Part shown: piece after piece, positions 24,234 through 35,699 of the stretch
How positions within the stretch are numbered: the stretch's first letter is position 1
How the letters are laid out: each line of letters starts with the position of its first letter
Assembly (NCBI GenBank): GCA_012932295.1
Contig: JAAONU010000004.1
Location: 29,304,304 to 29,368,303, forward strand
Length of the DNA stretch: 64,000 nt
Origin: Cyclina sinensis
Taxonomy: Eukaryota; Mollusca; Bivalvia; Venerida; Veneridae
Direction of reading: 5' to 3'
Notes under the pieces: generated by a model
What the model saw: only the letters and a program-made list of their open reading frames with translations
Told to the model about the DNA's origin: nothing
Database searches by the model: none
Translations under genes and position numbers: made by a program

Positions 24234-27200
24234 ACATGTTCATATGGGTCCCATAAGGGCAACATCCTGGCAAGCCCATATGGGTTTGCCCATACAGTAC
24301 CCATATGGGACCCATATGAACAAACCCATATGAGTGTGCTCATAATGGTTCCATGAGGTTCTAATATACTAATTTATTACAAAAAAACATATCAAAAACA
24401 TGATTTGAAGTTAAATATAACAATCCAAATGTATATAGGTATGCCCATGTTGTACCCATTAGGGACCCATATACAAAAATCATGTGTATGTTCCCATAAT
24501 GGGCCCATGTGGGTCCCATGTGCACCTTTATTCTGCAAAGGGAGCAAAAATACATTTAAACATTAATTATATAATACACGTAATTAAAATCACAAAATGT
24601 TTAAGTTAAAAACAGTCATCGGTATATCAGATAAATGTGGCGGCATCACTGTAATAAATAAATAATAATAAATAAAAAGAAATAAATCAAGTTTGAAAAA
24701 AAGAAAATTCGTTTGTTTTGAAAACTGGCGTTTGAAATGCGCGCGCAACCGATGCGAAGAAGATGGATCGGTGAAAACAAACAACGTGCTTTATTTAAAA
24801 GGTATGTTTTTTGTTGATAAAGAAGCTTGAATATAACTTAGACCAGGCATCATTGTTGATTTTGACTATAGTATAGTATTGAAATTAGTATTTCATTATA
24901 TTTGTGTCCATTTGAAACATAAAGATTCCATTTGTCATATATTTTCGCGATATAAAGAATTTGCTAAATTCATTCAAATTCGGAGTAGGGGATTCTAGTG
25001 ATTTAAATAAGCTCTCAAGCTTTCATCATAATCACTCGTCGGTAAATAAATGACAAAGCTTAGAAAGTAGCACCAATAATGGAACAGGTCTTGGTTGTAA
25101 ACATTTAGATGTTTAAATTTTGAGTAGAATTTGTTGTTTGCATATTTTCTTATTTGAATATATATAAAACAAATTATTTTACAGTGAACAGCACAAGGAT
25201 TTTCATCCTGATGGAAGTTATGAAGGATACACCCAAACCAAAGACTTCTGTATGGTTGTTTTTGACACAGAACCAGGAATGGGCAGCAGTGAATTTTCTG
25301 ACTCTGATTGAGGCTTAGAGCAGCCAGGGTAATAGTGTTTCCCCAGACAACTGTTGAGGAGGTGGATAAGTTAAACTCTAAACTGGAGGATCAGACAACT
25401 GTTCTACTGTTGTATGTTTTTAATTATTAAAGTTAATTTCATTACACTAAATAAATTACCTCTTTCTTATGATATGCTAGTCTCAATATTTCGACTAACG
25501 GTTTGATGGCTGAAAATTGGATTGACCATTAATAAAAAGCAGCATGATATCTTTTCGAGAACAGTAAAATAGACAGTCGCACTGTCTTTGTTTGACATTA
25601 ATTTTGTCGTGTAACAACAGTTGAGATCTGCACTGATTAGACTTTGAGTGCATCAGCTGAAGTTGTTGATAAAGGTAATCAAAGCCTCTGCTCAATAACT
25701 AGAGAATGCTGTGAAAAAGATCAAGGTTACAGCAACTTTGAACCATCAATGTTTTGGACTAGACTTTTAATGTATGTAATAGAGTAGCAGCAAAAGGGCG
25801 CTAGATAGGGCATATATGTTTTACTTAATTATCTATTTCATTTAAATTCTGACATGTAAATATTGATTTTAAATTCTGTTATAGGAGATATCTAGCTGTT
25901 AGACTGGAGGTCATTATGCCAACAGAACAATGAAAACTGTCTCGTAGACTCTGTAATTACAAGGGTCTTATGGGGAAAGAAACTAGAGGATACCAATCTA
26001 AAAGGCATTATTGCTGTAAGTAATTTTACCATTGAAAGCAGTGAAATAATTCCATTTGAAGAAGTAGGTGTAACTTATTTGTCCAGTTTGACATCTGCCA
26101 ACTTTTTCGCAGTGGAATAAGAACAATGATTTTTTTTTTTAGCATTTTCACTCTTCACCTAATGGTAAAAAACCTGTATTCAGGTATGAGTGTAGCAGCA
26201 ATCAATATTGTCTAAGAAACATCACTTGATAATGTTAATTTACAAAAACAACAAATTATATTTATGTTTGTAATGAAAAATGCTAAGGTTTTATATAATT
26301 CAAAATACTGATTGAGAACATAATCTTTATTTTTTATTAGGTTGTCATGAATCCCAACCATAACGTGAGCAGCAAACATGAAGGTCACATTACCAAGTGG
26401 CTTGGTGGCACGTGTCTGAGATGGTTGGAGAAAAGCCTGTATAAAAAGAAACACTGTTGCGACTGCTCCTGGACCACCCCTGCTCCTAGCACTCCCCCTG
26501 ACACTCTAAACTAAATATTTGACATTGCTGAAAAACCGGGATTATTGTTTGAGTGACATTAATATTTGTGCGAACTTTCAATAACAGTTTAAAATTTTCG
26601 CTGACATAAGTACAAATTGTTACCCTGTAGTCAAGAATCTTCAAACTCAAATGTCAGCTAAATAGTCTACCTGATATACACAAAATTTCATGAATACCAA
26701 TTTAAAGTTTAGTTCACATTATTTTTTTAAAGTAAAAATCTGTGTGTATGTCTTGATGTTGTTAGGCATTTTTACGTACATTGTCAGTAAAATTTCACTG
26801 TAAAGTCATTTGTGTATATACATGTATATGTTCATTGTTCTTTTACAATGTTTTATTTTGCATTATCTACATTGTAAGTAATCAGTTTTACTTTTGACAA
26901 TTAAATAACATAATAGTGTAACACAATATCTAGGTTGTAATACATTGTATTCTTTATAGACAATTATATTTGTTTAAAGTGGTGCTCTTGTTTAACTTGG
27001 GCATGGCTTGATTATGTTTATTTGACATAACATATATCTATTATTTGATGAATACTTCTGTTACAGCAACATTTTACCAACAGTATTAAGTGACTAATTT
27101 TGATATTTGTGATTCTATTTTTTATCCCTCAACAAAGGCAGAGGTATATTAAATCTTTGAAAAATTAACAGTTTGTAATAACTTGAGTATTTTGGATGGA

Positions 27201-28075
27201 TTTTAAAATAAGTAGGCACAAATGTTTTTATTACTAGAAAAATTCACAGAAACAATATGGGGTGTCAAGGTCACGGCTTGAAATCAAAGATAATGATTTT
27301 GAAACAAAACTTGTCTCTCGTCAAGGTCACAACTCTGTGTCTAATGTCAGAAATAACTTTTTTCTATATTTATTCACCTGTAAGTTATTGGTTATTTTGC
27401 AGGAATTTTGGTATATAAATTGTTTAGTTCTTTGGCGTAGGATATGAATTCAACGGATTTGCTTATTCCAATGACTTTAACTAGGTTCACTGTTTTCTTT
27501 TCAAGTTATTAAATGTTATCAATTCTTATCTTAGTTGTTTTTGTGGAATTTCAATTATTTTAAGTTGTACAATATTAAGATTTGTTGACTTCCAGAAAAT
27601 GAAAAACATGCTTGGACAATTTCATAATTGGATCCAGGATTACCATGGACGATTGTAGCATACACAGTGGACGTACACACTGCCCATTAACAGAAAATGT
27701 CAAAACAAGGGACCCATAAAAGGCGAATATGTTAAAACAGGACCCATATAGGGGCCGTATTGCCCTGATTTGAGAACAAGGGACCCATAAAGGACCTATA
27801 TACTGCCCAGATGTTTGAACAAAGGACCCGTATAGGGCCCATATACTGCCCAGGTGTCTGAACAAGGGACCCATATAGGGCCCATATACTGCCCAGATGT
27901 CTGAATAAGGGACCCATATCGGGCTCATATGTTGCCCATATAGCAAGCCCATATGGGCCCCTCATGGTGCCCGGTTGCACATCCCATGTGGGCCCCACAT
28001 GGGGTGCCCATATAGGACCCATATGGTAACCCAAATGGGGCCCATCTGGGTCCCATATATTTTGTTTGCTGGGTA
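24234..28075. mobile_element. 3.84 kb TIR element (ends TACCCAGCAAAC)
   Basis: The ends are perfect 12-bp inverted repeats: TACCCAGCAAAC at 24234 and GTTTGCTGGGTA ending at 28075. Both subterminal regions (24245-24520 and about 27700-28060) are packed with cccatatgggtccc-type repeats. The element interrupts a repeat whose two halves lie at 24030-24233 and 28076-28912, so this is a true insertion. It contains exon-like segments (see 24737-26514). The overlapping reverse-strand frames near 27575-28034 are read from the repeat. Superfamily not assigned. Confidence 0.8.
24737..26514 (+). CDS. Possible spliced gene inside the TIR element, unrecognised
   Basis: Four exon-like pieces have matching splice sites and phases in pairs. 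24737-24801 (starts MRAQPMRRRWIGENKQ, donor gtatgt, phase 2) joins 25185 onward (EQHKDFHPDGSYEGYTQ, runs to TGA at 25309-25311). 25896-26015 (LLDWRSLCQQNNENCLVDS, donor gtaagt, phase 0) joins 26341-26514 (VVMNPNHNVSSKHEGHI ... stop TAA at 26512-26514). The link between the second and third pieces is unclear because of the TGA, so this is either two short products or one damaged gene. I recognise no transposase motif. Its position, wholly between the inverted ends, suggests it is carried by the element. Confidence 0.35.
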
Positions 28076-28912
28076 GGACATATTTATTTTAGAGTAGCAG
28101 TGTCATCAAGTCAAGTAGATTATTCTTATCTACCAGACTGTGACATGAAGTGTTTAATATGAATCCATTTGTTTCATACTGTTTTAATTTCCTGACGGAA
28201 ATTAAAGAAGATTTGTTTATAAGAGTAAAAACACTTATCTTTAAGTAGGAACTTCCTTAATGTAGGTGTGAGATAGTAAGTACGATGAAGCTTTTTTTTA
28301 CATATATAAAAAAATTAAACATACTGTTAGAGGAGACTAGCTTTTGGTAGAATATGGTGCCTGTTGGCTTATGTATGTAACAAGAATTTCAAATATTCTC
28401 TAGGTAAAAAGTTGATAAAATATAATCGAATGATCGCACACCTGCTCAACATTGAGGTTTTGTCAGATCCCTGTCCTAACTCCCAAACAACAACTTTCGG
28501 ATACATTGCAATGTGCAAATACACTGAAGAAAATAAAGTGACATAGTGGCTCATAAATATTTTTAGAAGCTATTAAGTACACTGCACAAACATCCTGTGA
28601 AATCTGATGGACACTTTTTTAAACTGCACCTTGTCCAAGAATCAAGCCACACAAATAGCAATTCTTAATACACCAAGGATTTGTCTGCAAAGACTTGGGT
28701 TCCTTCCGTAACTCTTTATCTATCTCTTCATTCGCTCACTCCAGTGAGACAGTGCTCGGAAAGAAGCCAAATGCAAAAACCAGCCTGCTACATGTGTAGC
28801 CAATCCTCATATTACTCTTAGTCCGTGATTGCGCGGTCCCAATCTAGTTTTTCTAAAACTTGAAGAAAGAAAAAATTTAATCAAAGCATTAAAAGTGCCG
28901 AAAGACTGGTGG
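28076..28912 (-). repeat. Right arm of ~1 kb inverted repeat, proximal part
   Basis: Reverse complement of about 12632-13475, for example tttcctgacggaaattaaag, ctgttagaggagactagc, caaagacttgggttccttcc and tgattgcgcggtccc. It continues the arm broken by the insertion at 24234-28075. Confidence 0.75.
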
Positions 28913-28969
28913 CTGGATTTTTCTTTTCACCAACTATCCTTGGATTTTTTTTTAAATTTGAAAAATACG

Positions 28970-29870
28970 CCCAGATAACCTTTTGTTTATTCTATGCGTT
29001 TGAATTAAGAAATACATTTAACTGCGATATACAATGTAAATCCTAGGCCGCTAGGATGCTGGCAGCTTACAGACACCAAGCACCTTTTTCATGAAAAAAT
29101 CGTCATTGTTAAATTTCAAAAATAAATTCCAACACCTTTTGTTCAGAATGTATGTTAGAACTGAGTTCTGAATACTGTTTCAACTCTGATAGAGTTAATG
29201 CCGCTGGGCCGCTAGCAGCCTTAAGATAGCAAATACGTCTTTTTGTGAAAAAAACCTCGTTTTTATCAGCAAAGGTACACCTCAGATCCCTTTTTAGTAT
29301 GTTGTTTGTTAGAACTGAGTTCTAAACGACAGCGATAGTTTTCTTTCTTATTCGCATGTGAATCAGTTTTCCATACCTTAACGGAGTTTTAAGATTTATG
29401 GATGTGCTTGGTTTAATAAGGAATCCTTTCTCTATTTCTTATTAACTTGAATAGTTGAGGATCAAAATTCCTTTTAAAATATACTTGATGTGCTCGATCA
29501 TTATCAGATTTTTCTAACTCAGTTCAAACAAACAACAAAGAAATAGAGATTTAAGGTGTACTTTTGCACATAAAAAGGAGTTTTTGTCACGAAAAGACGT
29601 AACTATTTGCTATCTTAAGACTGCTAGTGACAAAGAGACCTTAAATAAACATAGTGCATCAGAGTTGAAACAGTATTCCTGAAATCAGTTCTAATATACG
29701 TTCTTAACAAACGGGGTTGAAATTTATTTTTGAAATTTAACAAATTGAATGACCATCAAAAAGTCCTTCCTATCTGTAAGCTGCTAGCGGCCTAGAGGCT
29801 TAGGATTTACATCGTATATCGCAGTATATAGAATAAACAAAGTTTTTTTTTTGTTTATGTTGTTGTTTAA
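28970..29870. repeat. Palindrome made of two opposed satellite arms
   Basis: The left arm starting gcgatatacaatgtaaatcc mirrors the right arm ending ggatttacatcgtatatcgc, with centre near 29450. Arms are about 400 bases and consist of the gctagcggcc / aactgagttc satellite described at 31610-32700. Confidence 0.7.
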
Positions 29871-30400
29871 AGTAAAGATCAGAAAAAAACTATTTAAACT
29901 GTGACACTCTGGACCGCCAGCAGTCTAAAAAGCAAAACATTCTGTTAATGGAAAACCTAGCAGCCTAAAGATAGCAAGTTCTTAAAACCACCTGTTTTGA
30001 ATTTGCAAAAGTACACACAAAACCCCCTTTTGTTTATTTTGTTAGCGGTTCAGAAACGCTTTTTTAATTGTGATGCGCTTTATATACCAAAGGCCGCTTG
30101 GTCGCTAGCAGCCTAAGAAAAGGAACAACTTCTTTCGTGAAAAACACTTTTTCAGTTTTCAAAAGGACAACCCAATCCCCATTTGTTTATGTTGTTTGTT
30201 AAAACTGAGGTCAGAAATATTATTTTTACTGCGATACAATACATATAACTTTGATCGCTAAGCCGCCGGGTCCGTAGCTGTATATAAATAGAAAAGTTCT
30301 TTTCCTGAAAAATAAACCCCTATTTCTTAAACTTGCAAAAATACCCACCCCAAACACTTTTTGTTAATGTTGTTTGTTTGTTTGTCAAACATTCTCCAAA
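29870..30400 (-). repeat. ~160-bp satellite array, reverse orientation
   Basis: Blocks of ttgtttatgttgtttgttaa recur near 29852, 30028, 30184 and 30362, alternating with gccgcttggtcgctagcagc-type sequence. Same family as 31610-32700 but on the other strand. Confidence 0.7.
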
Positions 30401-30844
30401 TCACATTGTGTCTTGAAAATATATGTATAAAATCTTTTTCTGTACATGCATTCTACTCACCATTTTAGATTATTTATGTCTAGAGGGTATATCGTTCAAC
30501 ATAAATGCAGATCGCACTAAAAGTTTGACGCTTTTGATTTCTAAACATGGGTTATCGTGTTGAAACTGACATATTAAGGATCTGGCACACCTTATGTTTA
30601 TTTTCAATTTGACATCATTGTTAATAGATGGACTCTCTATATTCTGTATAATTGTGTAGATTTCTTTAGGACACAAAGGATGACATCCTTTGAACTCCAG
30701 ACATGTAATATCGTATTGACATACATGAAAGGTTTTCAACATTGTACGGTTAATTTCTATATATTCTCAATGACAAAACATTAGTTCTGTCATAATATGC
30801 AATTAACTATTATCAGGGTTAGCACATTATGAATTTTTTACAGC

Positions 30845-30990
30845 ATGTTTTGAGAGACAGCCACTAACGTCCATTACTAGTAGGTGAAATAAGGCATATA
30901 TGGCATAACACCTTAGGCTCCAGCTGGGATTCAATCCCGGGACCTTCCGAATCAAAGGTGAACGTTCTACCCACATAGCTATTGAATTTG
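30845..30990 (-). mobile_element. tRNA-derived SINE, family B, copy 2
   Basis: On the minus strand: agctatgtgggtagaacgtt (A-box region), gtcccgggattgaatcccag (B-box region), then tgccatatatgccttatttc. It matches 8088-8225 in opposite orientation and keeps a better B box. Confidence 0.65.
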
Positions 30991-31027
30991 TCGTTGTCAA
31001 AATAAATAAATATACTGTTATATTGGG

Positions 31028-31215
31028 TTTTAACTCACCTGAGCAGAAAGTGTTTAAGGCGAGCTTTTGTGATCGCCATAATTATGTCGTGACTTACAGA
31101 GACGTGGTTTTACAATGTGTCTTTGAAATTTCAACCAAGTGTATAATTATGCATAAAGACTTCAACTTTGACTTAGACCTTGACTTACCTGACCTTGACA
31201 TATTGATCTACTTTT
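31028..31215 (+). repeat. Bivalve-type dispersed repeat fragment
   Basis: It starts aactcacctgagcagaaagt, followed by gcgagcttttgtgatcgc, and runs into gaccttgacttacctgacct. The start is the complement of the tcaggtgag motif that ends the repeat at 13780-14690. The open frame here is incidental. Confidence 0.55.
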
Positions 31216-31609
31216 TGTTTTGAAGCTACATCCATAAAGCTTGTACAATGTGTTTAGTTTTGAAAGAAAACTTTATTACTATTTATATTGACATTGTGAT
31301 ACACTATCAAATCGGACATTTACTTGTAATTGCTGTTCTAATTTTACTCGTGTAAGCGATATAGGACTACCTTGGTCCTCTAATTTTGGATTATTATGTA
31401 TAATCATTTTCGTTATAACGCTTCTGTAAATATACTGTAAATATACTGTGTTTCAAAAGTGGGATGAGTCACAAGTGCTAAGAGTTAAAAAGTCTTTCAT
31501 GTAAATAGGCAATACTTGATCTTTGGTACAATGCACATGTTCTCTTTTAATCTGCATCCCTCTACATATCAAAGTGAACATACTCTTCCCACTACAGCTT
31601 ATGTAGTGA

Positions 31610-32700
31610 TATAAGTTAAACATATTGTATCACAGTAAAAATAGTATTTCTGACTTCAGTTCAAACAAACAACATAAACAAATGGTGACTGGGGTGTCCT
31701 TAGGCTGCTACCGGTCAAAGCGGCCTTAGATATACAAAGCGCATCACAGTTAAAATAGCATTTCTGAACCCATCTCAAACTAACAAAATAAACAACAGGG
31801 GTTTTGAGGGTTTTTTTGCAGATTCAAAAAAGGTTGTTTTAAAGAGAACTTACTATCTGAAGACTGCTAGCGGCTAAGCGACCTAGTAGTCTAAAATATA
31901 CATAGTGCATCACAGTTAAAAAGGTTCTTGTGCACAAAGTTCAAACAAACACTATAAACAAAAATGTTTGGGATATTCTTTTGCAAATTAAAAAAAGGAT
32001 TTTTATTAAAAGGGTTTTTGTTTTTTTAGGCTTCTAGCGACTCAGCGGCCTGGTGGCCTATGGTATAGATAGTGTATCACTGTTTAAATACGTATTATTT
32101 CCGAAATGCAAACAACATAAACAAAAGGGGTTTCGACGTGTCCTTTTGCAAATTAGAAAATAAAAGAAAATAGGATTTCGTGAAGAAAAGTTTTAGGTTG
32201 CTAGTGGCCCAGTGGACGGTATCACCGTTATAAAAGTATTTGTGAACTCAATCGAAACAAACAACATAAACAAAAGGGGTTTGGGGTGTCCATTTGTATA
32301 TTCAAAATAAAACATTTACATGAAGAGCAGTTTAAGTTTTTTAGGCTGCTAACGACACAGAGTGTCACAGTTTAGATAGTATTTCTGAGCATAGTTAAAA
32401 CAAACAACATAAACAAAAAGCTTTGGTAGCTGTTCGTAAATTTAGAAGTTTTTTTCCTGAAAAGAAGTTTTTCGTGCCAGCAGCCTAACATACACATAGA
32501 GTGTTACAGTATAAAAATATGTCTGAACTCAGTGCAAACAAGCAATATAAATAAAAGGCGTTGTCTGTTTGCAAATTCAAAATAAAGGGTTTTTCATGAA
32601 GAGACGTTTTTAGATTTTTTAAGGCTGCTATCGGTCCAGCGGCCTATGATATACATAGAGTTCACAGTTGAACTGAACTCTTTTCAAACAAATAACATAA
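31610..32700 (+). repeat. ~145-160-bp satellite array, forward orientation
   Basis: caaacaaacaacataaacaa recurs near 31671, 31785, 31947, 32108, 32253, 32398, 32540 and 32686, with ggctgctagcgg and catagtgtatcacagttaaa between copies. It is about eight units and no unit is coding. Confidence 0.8.
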
Positions 32701-32762
32701 TCTCTCTATCTCTCCTTCTCTTAAAAAAGATAAACAATAAGAAAAAAAGAAAGAAATTAAGG

Positions 32763-32945
32763 TGTGTGTGTGTGTGTGTGTGTATTTTTTCTTACTTACC
32801 TACTGATTGGCTAACTCACTTACTGTCTATCCGACAGATCGACCGAACGACCGACTTCCTTCCTTCTCACATTCCTTCCTTCCTTTCTTTCATTCATTCA
32901 TTCATTCATTCATTCATTCATTCATTCATTCATTCATTCGTTCTT
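32763..32945. repeat. (TG)n and (ATTC)n microsatellites
   Basis: A (TG)n run at 32763-32783 and a long cattcattcattc run at about 32888-32940 fill the centre of a satellite unit, in the same way as at 22930-23400. Confidence 0.85.
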
Positions 32946-33235
32946 TCTTCTTCTTCCTTTCTTTCTACTGAAATCATGAGAAATAAATAAATTATGTCGT
33001 TTGTTAAAACTGAGTGCAAAAATACTGCTACTATGAAATCCGTTAACTTTTCATATTCTGAAAAACACCACTAATTTATAGAGCAATATATAAATAAATT
33101 TTATTAAAAGTAATGTGAATTTGTTAATTATCTTTGAATACTGGATGTAAGCAGGATTTATATATTTCAACGGCCACCACAGTTAACCTTGTCATTGTAT
33201 AAACAACAGTTAGTATTCAAAACGTACTCCAACAG

Positions 33236-33555
33236 GAAAAAGTGCCATTAATTCCTTCTGTCCTGAGAGGAATGTCAGATATAATTTATGAGAAAGCTCT
33301 TCCTATTATGCAGGTATGATGAATTTAGAATAAACAATTCAGCATAGTCTATTTTTTGTAATCTTTAATAACATTATCTTCCATAATTATTCACTTTGCA
33401 CATACAATGTTTGCCATCCTTATTTTCAGGCTTTAAATAAGACTCCTTGCATAACAATATCAATGAAACTATCTGACAAATTCTATCACTCATTTAGGAG
33501 CAAATGTCAGACAATCTTCCACACAGCCCATCCAGACTTAAAACAGTGTTTTGAT
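33236..33555 (+). pseudogene. Possible 3'-terminal exon pair, unrecognised
   Basis: 33236-33313 is open for 26 codons (EKVPLIPSVLRGMSDIIY), preceded by caacag and followed by donor gtatga. 33430-33555 follows a ttttcag acceptor and encodes ALNKTPCITISMKLSDKF up to TGA at 33553-33555. Both junctions are phase 0. I see no upstream exons and no known motif. It may be a fragment of a mobile gene or a chance open stretch. Confidence 0.25.
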
Positions 33556-33599
33556 TTTCAGGACATGATCTAAGCTATATAAAATAACAAAACAATGGA

Positions 33600-35390
33600 C
33601 AACTATGGTTTAACAGCCAAATTATAGGTGATTTGGCTGGAAGTGTTTTAGTAACAAGTGAACTAAATCACCCTTAACACTTCAATTTTGAAACAGCTAT
33701 ATTATATATGTGCCTTTTTGGAGCTTTAATTTTGAAATCATGATATTTGTTACAAAAAGTGAAAAGAAAATTTTCAAAAAGCTTATGAAGCAAATTTGGT
33801 CATTTTGAACAGTTGAATTATTGTTTGTGTACTTATGATATATTGGCTTAATAGTACTAATGAACCACTTTAAAATTTCTTACTATTTACAAAACATAAG
33901 TACAACATCTTTTTCAGTATGCAACATTCAGTTTGTGTTGGTCAGAGTAGACTTTTGTCCTGAAAATGCCCTAAAAATTCTGAATAGATATACATGTACA
34001 TGTTCTCGGTTCTATATTTATTTTCAATTTTAGACTACAAGACAAAATACATCTGACATTGTTTATAAAATTTATATAAATATATGGAATCTACAGAGAC
34101 GAGATACCCTTTTAAAAAAGAATATATGAGGTGTTTATAAAAAAAAAGATATTTAAGGCAATAGTATCATTATTGTCTTTTTGTGGTTTTGAATATAAGA
34201 CAGTAACCCGTACAAGCAATTTAGCATATTAGTCAAAACTGTTATTTATTTATTTATTTATTCCTTTTAAATTCAATTCAAACTTACAAAAAAGTATTTA
34301 CTTTTGATTTCACTTTGTCTTCAAAATGACTTTTATTTAACAACAAAAATATGAAAAAACATGAAAATGAATTAAACCGTGAAAACTTGCTTCTTTTCAT
34401 TGTTTGAATTTGTCACTTTCTTATCAGTAAAATGAAAACATTTTAAATCAACAATTCTGTTTTTTCTCAGCCTTGAAATTAATGGATATCTCTAAAGGAA
34501 GCTAGGTAATTCTCCAAATCCTACAGTAATAACTCCCTTGAGCGCAATATGATGGCACAGCTTCAGCTATTTCTGTGAATAGGTGAAAGGTTATTGTATT
34601 GTACAGCTTTCGATCAATCATGACCTCAGAACGCCCTTTTTGAGGAGTTCATGAGTCCAGATCATGGGTCCAGTCCACGGGTCCAGTCCAAGGGTCCAGT
34701 CCTGGTTTCCTAGGATGCCTCCCGCGGGGTGGAGGGGGGGAGGGGGGTAACCAATTTAGACATTTTCATCATCTGATTTTGCGATTTCGGTTATAATAAA
34801 CTGCAAAGTAAACAAAAGGCATACATTATGAAATAACTTTCTTTCTGGAAGTGCATTGCTTTTGTTTTGTTTTAGCAAAGATTAGACAATCATGATTAAA
34901 TTTAGCCGTCATAGTAACGTTAACAAAGTCAAAGAAAGTGCACACGACATACATGCAACTGTTACGACACCAATTTCATTAAAATCAGATTTAGTATATT
35001 GGTACATATTTCGCTAACTGATCTCAGATAGTAGAGGAGCACAAATTAGGATATGATTTAATTGGATTGTAAAAACACTGAACACGATTTTTGTATAATA
35101 ATGTCTTTTACCCAGATTACAGTTTTTGAACTTTTGTTAAACAAACGTGCTTTGTAATACATGTAATACATTCACTGCTTCGACTCCTTCATTGCACGCG
35201 TATATATAACCTTATGGTGTACATACAATGAGTTCTGTAAAAAGCTTGTCTATGTGTAATTCCAGTATTAGGTACATCTGTTCTGTTAAAAATGTTATTT
35301 GGAAATTACAATTTGTTCTTATAAACAATATATCACCTCGTGAAAACCAAGTTATCTAACACCAATCTTGATTAGCAAGACAAACGCGCG
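33600..35390. other. Gene-free stretch with a G-rich spot
   Basis: AT-rich, with no exon seen. At 34640-34710 ggtccagtcca is repeated four times with small changes. At about 34728-34748 three long G runs (ggggtggagggggggagggg) stand out against the AT-rich background. Confidence 0.5.
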
Positions 35391-35394
35391 TACT

Positions 35395-35690
35395 TTTCGG
35401 CTAGCATAATGCAGGGTCATGTAAAAACAATCCTGCATGATGCTCAATACTTTCTGACGCACCGAAGGGTAAAAAGTCCTTTTTAAGCATGACCCTGTAT
35501 GATGCAGCATTTTTAGGGGAAAAAAATCAGCATGATGTTGGATTTTTTTTGCATGACGCTGTATGATGCTGAAAATAATTGTCATGACCCTGAATGATGC
35601 TAAAAAATAATTATCATGACCCTGCATGATGCTTAAAACTTTATCATGATGCTGGGTCTAGCAATAAAAACCCTAATATTATATTGTCTT
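35395..35690. mobile_element. Foldback MITE with iterated gcatcatgcagggtcatg, copy 2
   Basis: Same family as 22565-22870: gaccctgcatgatgctt and agcataatgcagggtcatg repeats, with tgctgggtctagcaataaaa at the right. The reverse-strand open frame across it is made of the repeats. Confidence 0.7.
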
Positions 35691-35699
35691 AACGACAAA

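Noticed and set aside
27575..28034. Two overlapping reverse-strand open frames of 100 and 125 codons
   Set aside because: Both translate the cccatatgggtccc repeat in two frames; the peptides are repeats of MGPIWALYG type with no gene context.
22565..35690. One 13 kb transposon bounded by the two gcatgatgc blocks
   Set aside because: Each block is itself a complete foldback hairpin, so they are better read as two separate MITE copies than as the two ends of one element.
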